DNA of 34,356 bases from Alphaproteobacteria bacterium. GTDB taxonomy: Bacteria; Pseudomonadota; Alphaproteobacteria; Rhodobacterales; Rhodobacteraceae. This document shows positions 21,351 through 31,045 of this stretch, in pieces; the stretch's first letter is position 1; every line of letters starts with the position of its first letter. The notes under the pieces were generated by a model. The model saw only the letters and a program-made list of their open reading frames with translations. It did no database searches and was not told the origin of the DNA. The position numbers and the translations under genes were made by a program. The stretch is from assembly GCA_016869835.1 (NCBI GenBank), contig VGDH01000020.1, forward strand, positions 1-34,356, read 5' to 3'.

Positions 21351-22629
21351 AGCGCAAGGCCTCCACCGGGTTCATCCGCGCCGCGCGCCGCGCGGGGAAA
21401 ATCGTGACGATGAAGGACAGGCCCAGCGACAGGGCCACGGCCGAGCCGACATCCCACCATTGCAGCTTTGCCGGCAGCGCATAGATGCCACGGATCGACG
21501 GGTCCCAGACCCCGCCGCCCGCCATGTAGTTCACGAAGGAAAAGATGGGGTCGATGTAGATGGCGAACAGGCAGCCTAAGCCGACGCCTAGCGCCGTGCC
21601 GACAAGCCCGGTAAAGGCGCCACAGATGAAGAACACCCGCAGGATCGACCCCTCGGTCAGCCCCATGGTGCGCAGGATGCCAATGTCGCGGCCCTTGTTC
21701 TTCACCAGCATGATCAGCCCCGAGACGATGTTCATCGCCGCGATCAGCACAAGGATCGACAGGATGATGAACATCACATTGTCCTCGATGTCGAGCGCAC
21801 GCAGGAACGACCCAGCCGCATCGCGCCAGGTCCAGATCAGCGCATCCTCGCCCGCAACCTCCAGAGCCGGGATCGTATAGGCGACAATGTTTTCAGGGTC
21901 TTGCACCATGACCTCGAATTCATCGGCCAGCCCCTCGCGGTTGAAATAGGACTGCGCCTCGGCAAAAGGCATGTAGATGCGGGTCTTGTCGATGTCCCAG
22001 CGCCCGGCGGTAAAGACATAGACCACCTCATAGGCATTGACGCGGGGGGATGAGCCGAAGGCGGTTTTCACCCCCGAAGGCGCCACCAGCCGGATCCGGT
22101 CACCCACCGTCACACCCAATTCCCGCGCAATACCCGACCCAATGGCAATGCCGCGATCAAAATCGTCAATGCTGCCATAGGCATCGGCCCCCGTGCCAAC
22201 GCGCGGAATGGTTTTCAGATCCTCCAGCCGGATGCCATAGACCTCGGCCCCCAGGCTGGGCCCCTGGGCGGCGGTGACCATGACCTGCCCCTTGACCAAA
22301 GGCGCGGCCCGCGTCACGCCGGGCAGCGCGGCAAGCCTTTCGGCGAGCGCGTCATAATCCTCGAACGCCTTGATCATGCGGCCATCTTCGGCCACCCGCC
22401 CGGCCGAATAGACCGTCACATGGGCATTGGCCCCCAGGATCGTGTCGACAAACTCGGCCCGGAACCCGGCGCGCACGGCAAGCGTCGCAATCAGCGCAAA
22501 GACCGCCAGCGTGATGCCGATCAGGCTGATCCAGGTCATCACCGAAACACCCCCCTCGGCCCGCTTGGCGCGCAGATAGCGCCAGGCGATCATGAACTCG
22601 AAACGGGAAAAGGGGGCGGTCTGGGACAA
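21343..22629 (-). CDS. lolC: Lipoprotein-releasing ABC transporter permease, LolC/LolE type
   Basis: This 428-aa protein has four membrane helices and a large periplasmic domain in the usual LolC/E order: an N-terminal [12 protein letters not shown] helix with [11 protein letters not shown], a periplasmic part of about 200 residues, and three C-terminal FtsX-type helices. It ends [14 protein letters not shown], the family's closing motif. The only in-frame start ahead of the conserved [14 protein letters not shown] is TTG at 22629; a stop codon lies a few codons further up and the ribosome site is weak. In alphaproteobacteria a single LolC/E protein often serves both roles. proS lies upstream, beyond a hairpin. 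Confidence 0.9.
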   Translation of the reverse strand: MSQTAPFSRFEFMIAWRYLRAKRAEGGVSVMTWISLIGITLAVFALIATLAVRAGFRAEFVDTILGANAHVTVYSAGRVAEDGRMIKAFEDYDALAERLAALPGVTRAAPLVKGQVMVTAAQGPSLGAEVYGIRLEDLKTIPRVGTGADAYGSIDDFDRGIAIGSGIARELGVTVGDRIRLVAPSGVKTAFGSSPRVNAYEVVYVFTAGRWDIDKTRIYMPFAEAQSYFNREGLADEFEVMVQDPENIVAYTIPALEVAGEDALIWTWRDAAGSFLRALDIEDNVMFIILSILVLIAAMNIVSGLIMLVKNKGRDIGILRTMGLTEGSILRVFFICGAFTGLVGTALGVGLGCLFAIYIDPIFSFVNYMAGGGVWDPSIRGIYALPAKLQWWDVGSAVALSLGLSFIVTIFPARRAARMNPVEALRYE

Positions 22630-22688
22630 GGGCGCTGCTCAATCTTGTTTTCGGTCAAACTGAGGCTTCACGCCCGTCAGGTCAAGAA

Positions 22689-22708
22689 GCGGCGGGGTTT
22701 CCCGCCGC
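22689..22708 (-). terminator. Hairpin between proS and lolC
   Basis: On the minus strand an 8-bp perfect stem GCGGCGGG/CCCGCCGC (22708-22689) with the loop AAAC is followed by TTCTT. It lies 70 bp after the proS stop. The T-tract is poor, so it may only attenuate read-through into lolC. Confidence 0.5.
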
Positions 22709-22777
22709 CTCTTTCGGCAAGTCATGCAGGCATGGGCGACGTCACGACGAGGCGGCGAAGCCCCCGAGGAGTGCGCC

Positions 22778-24115
22778 TCAGACGCCGGCGTAAATCTCGG
22801 CGATCCGCGCCACGGCGGCTTCGGGCGACATCTCTTCGCTCTCACCCGTGCGGCGCGAGGTCAGCTCCACCACCCCATTGGCCAGACCGCGCGGACCGAC
22901 CGTAATGCGCCAAGGCAAGCCGATCAGGTCCATGGTGGCGAATTTCGCGCCCGCCCGCTCATCCCGGTCGTCATAAAGCGCCTCCAGCCCCTTGGCCGCC
23001 AGCGCCTTGTAAAGACCCTCGCATGCCGCATCCGCCGCCCCGTCGCCCTGTTTCAGGTTGACGATGCCCACCGGGAAGGGCGTCGCGCCTTCGGGCCAGA
23101 TGATGCCTGTGTCGTCATGGCTCGCCTCGATGATCGCGCCCAGAAGGCGCGACACGCCGATGCCGTGGCTGCCCATTTCCACCGGAACCTTGGTGCCGTC
23201 GGCGGTCACCACCGTGGCGCCCATCGCGTCGGAATACTTGGTGCCGAAGTAGAATATCTGCCCCACCTCGATACCGCGCCCCACCTTGCGATGGGGCTCC
23301 GGGATCTGGTCGAACAGCGCCGGATCATGGGTTTCATCGGTGCGGGCATAAAGCGTGGTGAATTCCTTGCACACGCCCTCTACCTCGGCGCGGTTGTCGT
23401 AATCGACATCGCGGCTGCCCACTTTCAACTGGGTCACCCGGTCGTCATAGAAGACCTCGGATTCGCCAGTCTGCGCCAGCACCAGGAATTCATGGGTGTT
23501 GTCGCCGCCGATCGGGCCAGAGGCCGCGCGCATCGGAATGGCGGTCAGGCCCATGCGCTCATAGGTCCGCAGATAGCTGACCATATGGCGGTTATAGGCA
23601 TGCAGCGCCGCCGCTTTGTCGACGTCAAAGTTATAGCCGTCCTTCATCAGGAACTCGCGCCCCCGCATCACGCCAAAGCGCGGCCGCATCTCGTCGCGGA
23701 ACTTCCACTGGATGTGGTAAAGCGTCAGCGGGAGGTCCTTGTAGCTGTTCACATGGGCGCGGAAGATGTCGGTGATCATCTCCTCATTGGTCGGCCCGTA
23801 CAGCATCTCACGGTCCTGCCGGTCCTTGATGCGCAGCATTTCCTGACCATAGTCGTCATAGCGGCCGCTTTCGCGCCACAGGTCCGCCGGTTGCAGCGTC
23901 GGCATCAACAGCGGGATATGGCCCGCGCGCACCTGTTCCTCATGCACGATCTGTTCGATGCGCTTCAAGACGCGATAGCCCAAGGGCAACCACGAATAGA
24001 TGCCCGCCGCCTGCTGCTTGATCATACCCGCCCGCAGCATATAGCGGTGCGAGACGATCTGCGCCTCGGCGGGGTTTTCTTTCAACACGGGCAGGAAATA
24101 GCGGGACAGACGCAT
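22778..24115 (-). CDS. proS: Prolyl-tRNA synthetase
   Basis: This 445-aa class II synthetase charges tRNA-Pro. It is the short bacterial form without the inserted editing domain, common in Alphaproteobacteria. Class II motifs are visible: the motif 2 region with [17 protein letters not shown], and motif 3 with [16 protein letters not shown] and GPTNEEM mark the proline-binding region, and the anticodon-binding domain fills the last 100 residues. The start MRLSRYFLP matches the family. It lies upstream of lolC on the same strand, a neighbourhood often seen in Rhodobacteraceae. It is a housekeeping gene and confirms chromosomal sequence. Confidence 0.96.
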   Translation of the reverse strand: MRLSRYFLPVLKENPAEAQIVSHRYMLRAGMIKQQAAGIYSWLPLGYRVLKRIEQIVHEEQVRAGHIPLLMPTLQPADLWRESGRYDDYGQEMLRIKDRQDREMLYGPTNEEMITDIFRAHVNSYKDLPLTLYHIQWKFRDEMRPRFGVMRGREFLMKDGYNFDVDKAAALHAYNRHMVSYLRTYERMGLTAIPMRAASGPIGGDNTHEFLVLAQTGESEVFYDDRVTQLKVGSRDVDYDNRAEVEGVCKEFTTLYARTDETHDPALFDQIPEPHRKVGRGIEVGQIFYFGTKYSDAMGATVVTADGTKVPVEMGSHGIGVSRLLGAIIEASHDDTGIIWPEGATPFPVGIVNLKQGDGAADAACEGLYKALAAKGLEALYDDRDERAGAKFATMDLIGLPWRITVGPRGLANGVVELTSRRTGESEEMSPEAAVARIAEIYAGV

Positions 24116-24184
24116 CAGGCGGCCTCATCATTGGGTTTGGCTGTTCCTAGCGGGAAGGCCGCCCGTCGGCAAGCGGGCAGCGCG

Positions 24185-24688
24185 TCAGATGCCCTCCAAC
24201 CCCTCGCCCAACAGGTCCTCGACGAAATAGGCGGCAAACTGGGCGCGGCCCGAGACGCCGGCCTTGACATAAATCCGCGTCAACTGCGCGCGCACCGTGC
24301 CATGCGCCCGGCCCCGCAATTCGGCGATCTCGGCCACATCCAGCCCTTTCAGCGCCAAAAACCCCACGTCCCGCTCGGCAGGCGGAAGGCCACATTGGCT
24401 GAACTGCGCCGCAATCACCTCGGCCAAGGCCCCGCACGCCGAGGCCAGCGCGGCATCCTGCGCCCGCATTTCCTCCAGCGTCTGGCGCAGCGCTAGCGCG
24501 CCAAAGCCCACCCCAAGGGCCAGTGCCGCCGCAACCAGCGTTTCAAAGTAAAGATGCGGGCCGATATCGCCTTTCAGAATATCGGCCAGCACATCGCCCA
24601 CGAAAAACACCGCCCCCAGCGTCTGCACGACCAGGAACACCGCCAGCGCCATCGGACGGCGGCGGGCAGGATGCACGGCCCGACTCAC
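24185..24688 (-). CDS. Membrane-anchored LuxR-type helix-turn-helix protein
   Basis: This 167-aa protein has two N-terminal membrane helices (about residues 13-35 and 46-66), a short helical linker and a C-terminal LuxR-like helix-turn-helix (about 105-165: LKGLDVAEIAELRGRAHGTV, then AQLTRIYVKAGVSGRAQFAAYF). There is no receiver or autoinducer domain. The GTG start at 24688 overlaps the stop of the cytochrome b561-like gene, so it is translationally coupled to it. It may regulate genes from the membrane in response to a redox or membrane signal, but target and signal are unknown. The family is known in alphaproteobacteria and little studied. Confidence 0.78.
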   Translation of the reverse strand: MSRAVHPARRRPMALAVFLVVQTLGAVFFVGDVLADILKGDIGPHLYFETLVAAALALGVGFGALALRQTLEEMRAQDAALASACGALAEVIAAQFSQCGLPPAERDVGFLALKGLDVAEIAELRGRAHGTVRAQLTRIYVKAGVSGRAQFAAYFVEDLLGEGLEGI

Positions 24689-25338
24689 GATTTGCGCCCG
24701 CCCCGCGCCAAAAGCATCGGCCGCAACAGATTGCGCCCCATCACCCGGCTTTCCACCAGAACTCCCGCCACATGCAGAAAGGCCAGAAAGACAATCAGAT
24801 TGGCCGCCACCTCATGCAGCTCTTCGAAAACCTCACCATTGACCAAGGCAAATCCCGCCTCGTCATCCTCTTCTTCTGCCGTCCCTACCATCGACCAGTC
24901 GCCTGCGGCAACCGCCGCCTCAAGCTCGGCCTGAACCATCGGACTTGCGCTGTTCATCGCCAATCCGGTCAGGATGATCACCGCCAGACAGGCCCAAAGC
25001 GCATAGGCCATCAGGGCTCCGGCCGGGTTGTGCGAGGGGTAATGCCCCACCCGCCCCCGCATCAGCCCCGCCATTTGCCGCAGGGCCGCCAGCGGATTTG
25101 GCGGAAAGCTGGCAAACCGCGCCTCGCGCGGGCCGACAAGCCCCCAGATCAGCCGCAGGATCAACAGCGCCATCCCCGCCCAGCCCAGCGCGACATGAAG
25201 CGAGCCTCCCGCTTTCGTGAAAACCTGGTTGGCAAGGACCACCGCCGCAAGGCCCCAATGGGCCAGCCGCAACAAGGGGTCCCACCGGGGCAAGGCCTGC
25301 CCCGTGGGGGGCAGGCTTGAAAAGGACCGATCAGTCAT
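24685..25338 (-). CDS. Cytochrome b561-type membrane haem protein
   Basis: This 217-aa protein has about four membrane helices (for example WDPLLRLAHWGLAAVVLAN, HVALGWAGMALLILRLIWGL, GALMAYALWACLAVIILTG and a final LIVFLAFLHVAGVLVE) with haem-ligand histidines in the first, second and last helices. It resembles the di-haem b-type cytochrome subunits of Ni/Fe hydrogenases and cytochrome b561. An acidic loop (GTAEEEDDEAG) lies between helices. The start ATG is inside the end of the PepSY gene and its stop overlaps the GTG of the LuxR-type gene, so this is a tight three-gene operon, probably for periplasmic or quinone electron transfer. Confidence 0.85.
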   Translation of the reverse strand: MTDRSFSSLPPTGQALPRWDPLLRLAHWGLAAVVLANQVFTKAGGSLHVALGWAGMALLILRLIWGLVGPREARFASFPPNPLAALRQMAGLMRGRVGHYPSHNPAGALMAYALWACLAVIILTGLAMNSASPMVQAELEAAVAAGDWSMVGTAEEEDDEAGFALVNGEVFEELHEVAANLIVFLAFLHVAGVLVESRVMGRNLLRPMLLARGGRKS

Positions 25339-25594
25339 CGGCCTTCACCTCTGCCACAGCGCCGGTTTGCGGGTCGATATAGATTTCCCACAGCTTGCCG
25401 GTCGCGGTTTCGGTACATTTGGCCTCGATCTTGCCGTCCTCGGGCTCAAAGCTCTGCACCTTGCAGCTCGCCGCCTCAAGCGCTGCGGTCGCGCTGGCCG
25501 GGTCGGTGCCCAATTGATCGCCCACCACCGGAAGCGCAAAGGCCGCAAGCGGCGACAGGACCAAGGCAAGAGCCAGGGGAAGAAGCGGTTTCAT
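25331..25594 (-). CDS. Secreted PepSY-like domain protein
   Basis: This 87-aa periplasmic protein has a signal peptide of about 20 residues (MKPLLPLALALVLSPLAAF, then ALPVVGD). The mature 65 residues carry a PepSY-like domain ending KLWEIYIDPQTGAVAEVK. The start is set at 25594, because AGGA lies 9 bases before that ATG, rather than at the ATG six codons earlier. It overlaps the downstream cytochrome b561 gene by 8 bases. PepSY proteins often accompany b-type haem proteins and may modulate their activity. That function is inferred from context. Confidence 0.75.
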   Translation of the reverse strand: MKPLLPLALALVLSPLAAFALPVVGDQLGTDPASATAALEAASCKVQSFEPEDGKIEAKCTETATGKLWEIYIDPQTGAVAEVKADD

Positions 25595-26000
25595 TGGCAC
25601 AATCCTTTTCATGGGGCCGGGTCGGCACGATTGCCCCCGGTCACAGCCTGATCTGCCGCGCCACGCCCCCGGACGCCATTGCCAGCGCGCTGACCTAACG
25701 GGGGCTAAGCCCCGGCTTACGCCCCGCCCGCGCCAAGATGCAGCTGCATCGTCCGATCTGCGGCACCTGCAAGAAAAGCTATGATAAATCGGTGCCTTGC
25801 CCTCAGATCACGGCTTGCACCTGGTACGAAAGGCGCTAAAAAATAAAACTACGGGTTGCAGACCCACCCAATGCCGCACCCCAAACATGTTTCCAACGCC
25901 AGCCACTTTCGCTGAAAGCGCTGGCCCGCATTTCCCGCCGCAGCCAGCGCCGCATGGTCTGGATCGCCCGTGCCAAGACATTTGTGAACCGGAGTATTCA
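25595..26000. other. Divergent intergenic region between the PepSY and RTX genes
   Basis: This 406-bp region holds no supported gene. It contains GGGGC TAA GCCCC (about 25701-25713), a perfect 14-bp palindrome GATGCAGCTGCATC (25737-25750), a small CTTTC/GAAAG stem near 25908 and the ribosome site GGAG (25991) of the RTX gene. Promoters for both directions should lie here, but none is clear. Confidence 0.5.
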
Positions 26001-26954
26001 ATGGCAGTCTGGACCTTCTCGCGCAGCACTACCGATGGGATCGAATTCCTGTCTTCCTCAATCTATGACGGCTTTGAACAGCTGGATGTCCTGTCACGCA
26101 GTTCCACCCAACTGCGCCTGCAAGACCCCGAATTCCGCGACATCTTCACCTTTTCCGGCACCGGGCTGACCTACAGCCTCTCGGGCGGCACGCTCTCGGT
26201 CACCGGCGGCACCCTGACCAGCCTGACCGCCTCCTTCAACGGCCAGCTCTTTGGCACCTGGACCGGGTTCTCCATCCCAGCCGCAACCATGTACACCTAC
26301 ATCCGCACCGACAACTGGACGGCGCTCAACACCCTTCTGTTCAACACTTCCGACACCTACAACCTGACCGACGGGCGCGATGAGGTCCGCGGCTTTGGCG
26401 GCGATGACAGCCTTCTGGGCGATACCGGCAATGACACACTCTTCGGCGGGCTGGGCAATGACACGCTCATCGGCGGATCGGGCAATGACATCCTGCGCGG
26501 CGAGGCGGGCAATGACAGCCTTGTCGGTGACAGCGGCAATGACAAGCTCTTTGGCGACAGCGGCGCAGACCGGCTGCTGGGCGGCCTTGGGCTGGACACG
26601 CTGATCGGCGGACTGGGCGTCGACACCATGAGCGGCGGGGCCGGGGCCGATGTCTTTGCCTTCAACCACGCCCTTGCCGCAGACCGCGAGATCATCACCG
26701 ACTTCAACCGGCTTGAAGATGATCTGCACTTCGACAATGACGCCTTCACCGCCTTCAGCTATACCGGCCGACTGCGCGTCAGCGGCTTTGTCCTAGGCAC
26801 GGCGGCGACCGACACGGCCGACCGCTTCATCTATCAGCAGTCCACTAGCAACCTGTGGTATGACCGCGACGGATCGGGCGCGGCGGTCAAGGTTCTGGTG
26901 GCCGAGCTGGCCGATGGGACGGAGCTTTCGGCCGCCGATATCTTCATCCTGTGA
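26001..26954 (+). CDS. RTX-type calcium-binding repeat protein
   Basis: This 317-aa protein has no signal peptide. The first 120 residues are of unknown fold. Residues about 125-215 hold roughly nine glycine-aspartate nonapeptides (GGxGxDxLx; for example [28 protein letters not shown]) that form a calcium-binding parallel beta-roll. The last 100 residues ([17 protein letters not shown] onwards) look like the C-terminal secretion-associated region of type I-exported RTX proteins. GGAG lies 6 bases before ATG 26001, which I prefer over the longer open frame upstream. No ABC exporter or membrane fusion protein is in the window. A secreted role, such as adhesin or matrix protein, is probable but unproven. 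Confidence 0.85.
   Translation: MAVWTFSRSTTDGIEFLSSSIYDGFEQLDVLSRSSTQLRLQDPEFRDIFTFSGTGLTYSLSGGTLSVTGGTLTSLTASFNGQLFGTWTGFSIPAATMYTYIRTDNWTALNTLLFNTSDTYNLTDGRDEVRGFGGDDSLLGDTGNDTLFGGLGNDTLIGGSGNDILRGEAGNDSLVGDSGNDKLFGDSGADRLLGGLGLDTLIGGLGVDTMSGGAGADVFAFNHALAADREIITDFNRLEDDLHFDNDAFTAFSYTGRLRVSGFVLGTAATDTADRFIYQQSTSNLWYDRDGSGAAVKVLVAELADGTELSAADIFIL
26371..26655 (+). repeat. DNA-level RTX repeat block
   Basis: A 27-bp period is visible in the coding DNA, with recurring GGCAATGACA-type strings. It encodes the calcium-binding nonapeptides of the RTX protein. Variation between copies and the intact reading frame rule out a CRISPR array. Confidence 0.8.
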
Positions 26955-26963
26955 CCGCCATCA

Positions 26964-26989
26964 CCGGGCGCAAGGCCACTTGCGCCCGG
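26964..26989 (+). terminator. Strong hairpin downstream of the RTX gene
   Basis: CCGGGCGCAAG (26964-26974) and CTTGCGCCCGG (26979-26989) form an 11-bp perfect stem with loop GCCA. No T-run follows, so it may stabilise the mRNA end or stop transcription with Rho. Confidence 0.5.
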
Positions 26990-27070
26990 CCACAGAAGAC
27001 GAATTTCCCACCACCCCCTTGAAACCCGGCCCCCGATGGGCAATGTCACCTGCAGCACAGGGGCACAGGC

Positions 27071-28153
27071 ATGGCACTTCCGATCCGCGATCAGGCGAAA
27101 TACTGGGGGCTTGCGCTCTTGGTGTTTTTTGTCGCGCTCTGGGCCTTGGGCGGGGTGATCCTGCCGTTTCTGGTCGGCGGCGCGCTGGCCTATTTCCTGG
27201 ATCCCATCGCCGACCGGCTGGAGCTTGCGGGCCTCAGCCGCGTGGCCGCCACCACCGTCATCACTGCCGTCGGCGTGCTGATCCTGGTGGCCCTTGTCCT
27301 TGCCGTGATCCCGACGCTGGTGAACCAGACCACCGCGCTCATCAACGCCGCCCCCGATATCGCCCAGCGCCTGCAAATGTTCCTCTTGGAACGCTTCCCC
27401 GAACTGGCCGACAATACCTCGACCATCCGCCAAAGCCTGGCGCAGATCGGCCAGACCATCCAGTCCAAGGGCGCCGCCTTGGCCGAAGGGGTGCTGAACT
27501 CGCTCGCCGGGGCGATATCCATCGTGGTCTTTCTTCTGGTCGTGCCGGTGGTGGCCTTCTACCTGCTTCTGGACTGGGACCACATGATCGCGCGCATCGA
27601 CAGCCTCTTGCCGCGCGACCATGCCCCCACCATCCGCCGCCTCGCGACCGAGATCGACAGCGCGCTTTCCGCCTTCGTGCGCGGCCAGCTTTCGGTCTGC
27701 CTTGTGCTTGGCATCTACTACTCGGTCGCCCTGATGATCGCGGGGCTGCAATTCGGCCTGGTCGTCGGGGCGATTGCCGGGGCCATCACCTTCATCCCTT
27801 ACGTCGGCGCCATCATCGGCGGCACGCTTGCCATCGGGCTGGCCCTGTTCCAGTTCTGGGGCGACTGGCTGCAGATCGGGCTCATCGCCGCCATCTTCGG
27901 CCTGGGCCAGTTCCTCGAAGGCAATGTGCTGACCCCGAAACTCGTCGGCAAATCGGTGGGGCTGCACCCGGTCTGGCTGCTGTTCGCGCTTTCGGCCTTC
28001 GGCACGCTCTTTGGCTTTGTCGGCATGCTCATCGCCGTGCCGGTGGCGGCGGCCATCGGTGTGCTGACCCGCTTCGGCATCGGCCAGTATCACGACAGCC
28101 TGCTGTATCAAGGCATTGCAGGCCGCATCCCCGAGGATGAGGATCAGGCGTGA
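27071..28153 (+). CDS. AI-2E family (PerM-like) membrane transporter
   Basis: This 360-aa membrane protein has about eight transmembrane segments in the AI-2E/PerM pattern: N-terminal helices (YWGLALLVFFVALWALGGVI), a long cytoplasmic helical region in the middle (IIVFLLVVPVVAFYLLLDW), and a C-terminal hydrophobic block with GAIAGAITFIPYVGAIIGG. The stop overlaps the GTG start of the Hda gene. In alphaproteobacteria this gene is commonly placed directly upstream of hda; the reason is unknown. The family exports small molecules or cations; the substrate here is not predictable. Confidence 0.9.
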   Translation: MALPIRDQAKYWGLALLVFFVALWALGGVILPFLVGGALAYFLDPIADRLELAGLSRVAATTVITAVGVLILVALVLAVIPTLVNQTTALINAAPDIAQRLQMFLLERFPELADNTSTIRQSLAQIGQTIQSKGAALAEGVLNSLAGAISIVVFLLVVPVVAFYLLLDWDHMIARIDSLLPRDHAPTIRRLATEIDSALSAFVRGQLSVCLVLGIYYSVALMIAGLQFGLVVGAIAGAITFIPYVGAIIGGTLAIGLALFQFWGDWLQIGLIAAIFGLGQFLEGNVLTPKLVGKSVGLHPVWLLFALSAFGTLFGFVGMLIAVPVAAAIGVLTRFGIGQYHDSLLYQGIAGRIPEDEDQA

Positions 28154-28830
28154 CCCAGCCGCGCCAGATGGCCTTTGACCTTGGCCAGACACCTGATTTC
28201 TCGCGTGCGGGCTTCTTCCCCTCGCCCGCCAATGCCGCAGCACTGGCCACCATCGCGGGCTGGACAGACTGGCCCCTGCGGCGGCTCTTGCTGATCGGCC
28301 CCGATGGGGCGGGCAAAACCCATCTGGCCCATATCTGGGCCGCCGAGGCCAGGGCGCTGATCCTGCCCGCCACCGACCTGGCCTCCCACGACCCCACCGC
28401 CCTGCCCTTGGCCGTGGTGATCGAGGATGCCGACGAGATGGCGGCTTTGCCCGCCCACGAGGAGGCGCTCTTTCATCTGGCCAACCACATGGCCACCGCC
28501 GGGGGGCACCTGCTGCTGACCGCCCGGTGTCCGCCGCGCGACTGGGGCCTTGCCCTGCCCGACCTTCTCAGCCGCCTGCAATCCATCGCCATGGCCCGGC
28601 TTGCCCCCCCCGATGACGCGCTTCTCGCGGCGGTTCTGGTCAAGCTCTTTGCCGATCGCCAGATTGCGGTGCCGCCCAACCTGATCGCCTATCTCACCGC
28701 CCGCATGGACCGCTCCATCGCCGCCGCCCGCGCCCTGGTGGCCGCCCTCGACGCCCGCGCGCTGGCGCTCGGTCGCCCCGTCACCCGTGCCTTGGCCGCC
28801 GAACTTCTGGACAGGGCCGATCAGCGGTGA
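28150..28830 (+). CDS. hda: DnaA-related regulatory inactivator protein (Hda/HdaA type)
   Basis: This 226-aa protein is the size of Hda and lacks the DNA-binding C-terminus of DnaA. The opening RQMAFDLGQ contains a clamp-binding (Q-L/M-x-F/L-like) element typical of Hda. The P-loop GPDGAGKTH lies at residues 50-58 and AVVIEDADEM is the Walker B region. Hda binds the DNA polymerase clamp and promotes hydrolysis of DnaA-ATP, so it limits re-initiation of replication. The GTG start overlaps the end of the AI-2E family gene (GTGA), and ppk follows after 44 bp. Confidence 0.87.
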   Translation: MTQPRQMAFDLGQTPDFSRAGFFPSPANAAALATIAGWTDWPLRRLLLIGPDGAGKTHLAHIWAAEARALILPATDLASHDPTALPLAVVIEDADEMAALPAHEEALFHLANHMATAGGHLLLTARCPPRDWGLALPDLLSRLQSIAMARLAPPDDALLAAVLVKLFADRQIAVPPNLIAYLTARMDRSIAAARALVAALDARALALGRPVTRALAAELLDRADQR

Positions 28831-28874
28831 AACACTGTCACCTGAATGACATGTTCCCCCGGTAAACCCCCACC

Positions 28875-31037
28875 ATGACCCGCGCCGATTTCCTCAAAGC
28901 CCCCTTCTCCCCACCGGTCGACCTCTCGGCCGAGGAAATCTCCGGCCCCCGCCGCTTCTTCAACCGCGAGATTTCCTGGCTGGCCTTCAACTGGCGCGTT
29001 CTGGACGAGGCATCGAACCCCGCCGTGCCGCTGTTGGAGCGGCTGCGCTTCCTGTCGATCTCGGCGACCAACCTCGATGAATTCTTCACCGTCCGCGTCG
29101 CGGGCCTGCGCGCCCTTGTCAAGGCGGGCAACCACACCCCCTCGGAAGACGGCCGCAGCCCCACCGAACAGCTCTCGCTCATTCACGCCGATGCGCGCGA
29201 CTTGATGCAGATGCAGCAATCGGTGCTGAAGCGCCTGCGCCGCGAGATGGAAAGCCAAGGCATCGTGATTGCCACCCGCTCCAAACTAACGGGCCGCGAT
29301 CTGAAGTTTCTCGAAGACCACTTCCTGCGCAACGTCTTTCCGGTCCTGTCGCCCCTCGCGATCGACCCGGCGCATCCCTTCCCCTTCATCCCCAACACCG
29401 GCTTTTCGCTGGCGCTGGAACTGGAACGCGAAAGCGATCACCGCACGCTCAAGGCGCTTTTGCCGATTCCTCAGCAGATTTCCCGCTTTGTCCCCCTGCC
29501 CAGCCGCGAGGGCGAACACCGCTTCCTGCCCTTGGAAGAGCTGCTCCTGCTCCATCTCGACATGCTGTTTCCCGGCTATACCGACCGCGGGCATTGCCTG
29601 TTCCGCGTCCTGCGCGACAGTGACCTGGAAGTCGAGGACGAGGCCGAAGATCTGGTGCGCGAATTTGAAACCGCGCTGAAACGCCGCCGCCGGGGCGAGG
29701 TGATCCGCCTGAAGCTTTCGGCAGGCGCGCCCGAAGACCTGCGCGCCCTCATCATGGAAGAGCTGGGCGTCACCACCGACGAGATGGTCGAGGTGCGCGG
29801 CCTTCTCGGCATCGCCGATCTCAAGGAACTGGTGCTTTCTTCCCGCCCCGATCTTCTCTGGCCCGCCTTCACCCCCCGCGTGCCCGAACGCGTGCAGGAC
29901 AATGACGGCGACATGTTCGCGGCGATCAAGCAGAAGGACATCCTTCTGCACCACCCCTATGAGACCTTCGATCTGGTGATCCGCTTTCTGGAACAGGCGG
30001 CGCGCGACCCCAATGTGCTGGCCATCAAGCAGACGCTTTACCGCACAAGCTGGGACAGCCCCGTCGTCTCGGCCCTTTGCGAGGCGGCCGAGGCCGGGAA
30101 GTCCGTCACAGCCCTTGTCGAACTGAAAGCCCGCTTCGACGAGGCCGCCAACATCCGCCAGTCCCGCCGCCTTGAACGCGCAGGCGCCCATGTGGTTTAC
30201 GGCTTCATCAACTACAAGACCCACGCCAAGATCTCGACTGTGGTCCGGCGCGAGGGGGATCAACTGGTGACCTATACCCATTACGGCACCGGCAATTATC
30301 ACCCGATCACCGCGCGCATCTATACCGATCTGTCCTTCTTCACCTGCGATGCGGCGCTGGGCCGCGATGCAACCAAGGTGTTCAACTATCTCTCGGGCTA
30401 TGTGCAACCGCAAAAGCTTGAAAACCTTGCCATTTCCCCCATCACCCTGAAACCCCGCCTCTTGGAGATGATCGCCGCCGAGGCCGACCACGCCCGCGCC
30501 GGACGGCCGGCCGAGATCTGGGCCAAGATGAACTCGCTCATCGAACCCGAGGTGATAGACGCGCTTTATGCTGCAGGCCAGGCCGGGGTAAAGATCAGCC
30601 TGATCGTGCGCGGCATCTGCGGCGTGCGGCCGGGGATCAAGGGGCTGTCCGAAAACATCCGCGTCAAGTCGATCGTCGGGCGGTTTCTGGAACATTCCCG
30701 CATCGTCTGCTTTGGCAATGGCGCGGGCCTGCCAAGCAAGAAGGCCCGCGTGTTCATCTCCTCGGCCGACTGGATGGGCCGCAACCTCTCGCGGCGGGTG
30801 GAAACCCTGATCGACATCCGGAATGACACCGTCAAGGCCCAGATCGTCGGCCAGATCATGGCCGCCAACCTCGCCGATGAGGCGCAAAGCTGGCTTCTCG
30901 GTCCTGACGGACGCTATAGCCGCGATCTTGCCCCCGCCGATGGCTCTGCCTTCAACTGCCACCGTTTCTTCATGGAAAACCCCTCGCTCTCGGGCCGTGG
31001 CACGGCCGGGGCCAAGGATGTTCCGAAACTTGCCTGA
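28875..31037 (+). CDS. ppk1: Polyphosphate kinase 1
   Basis: This 720-aa enzyme reversibly makes polyphosphate from ATP. The N-terminal RFFNRE(I)SWLAFN segment is the family start. The phospho-histidine H450 lies in NYKTHAKIS and the second active-site histidine H607 in [12 protein letters not shown]. Both are exactly 15 above H435 and H592 of the E. coli enzyme. GTGNYHP is also present. Length and motifs are normal. The gene lies just upstream of ppx, the usual pairing, which lets one locus both build and degrade polyphosphate. No strong ribosome site is visible before the ATG. Confidence 0.96.
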   Translation: MTRADFLKAPFSPPVDLSAEEISGPRRFFNREISWLAFNWRVLDEASNPAVPLLERLRFLSISATNLDEFFTVRVAGLRALVKAGNHTPSEDGRSPTEQLSLIHADARDLMQMQQSVLKRLRREMESQGIVIATRSKLTGRDLKFLEDHFLRNVFPVLSPLAIDPAHPFPFIPNTGFSLALELERESDHRTLKALLPIPQQISRFVPLPSREGEHRFLPLEELLLLHLDMLFPGYTDRGHCLFRVLRDSDLEVEDEAEDLVREFETALKRRRRGEVIRLKLSAGAPEDLRALIMEELGVTTDEMVEVRGLLGIADLKELVLSSRPDLLWPAFTPRVPERVQDNDGDMFAAIKQKDILLHHPYETFDLVIRFLEQAARDPNVLAIKQTLYRTSWDSPVVSALCEAAEAGKSVTALVELKARFDEAANIRQSRRLERAGAHVVYGFINYKTHAKISTVVRREGDQLVTYTHYGTGNYHPITARIYTDLSFFTCDAALGRDATKVFNYLSGYVQPQKLENLAISPITLKPRLLEMIAAEADHARAGRPAEIWAKMNSLIEPEVIDALYAAGQAGVKISLIVRGICGVRPGIKGLSENIRVKSIVGRFLEHSRIVCFGNGAGLPSKKARVFISSADWMGRNLSRRVETLIDIRNDTVKAQIVGQIMAANLADEAQSWLLGPDGRYSRDLAPADGSAFNCHRFFMENPSLSGRGTAGAKDVPKLA

Positions 31038-31045
31038 GGCCCGCG

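Noticed and set aside
22724-24496. 590-codon open frame opposite proS
   Set aside because: Antisense shadow of proS and the LuxR-type gene; the composition is Arg/His-rich and no family is recognisable.
26371-26655. Regular 27-bp repeat resembling a CRISPR array
   Set aside because: The repeats vary, have no unique spacers, and encode RTX nonapeptides in an intact frame.
26834-28243. 469-codon open frame opposite the AI-2E family gene
   Set aside because: Low-complexity, charged antisense translation; the plus-strand gene has clear membrane helices.
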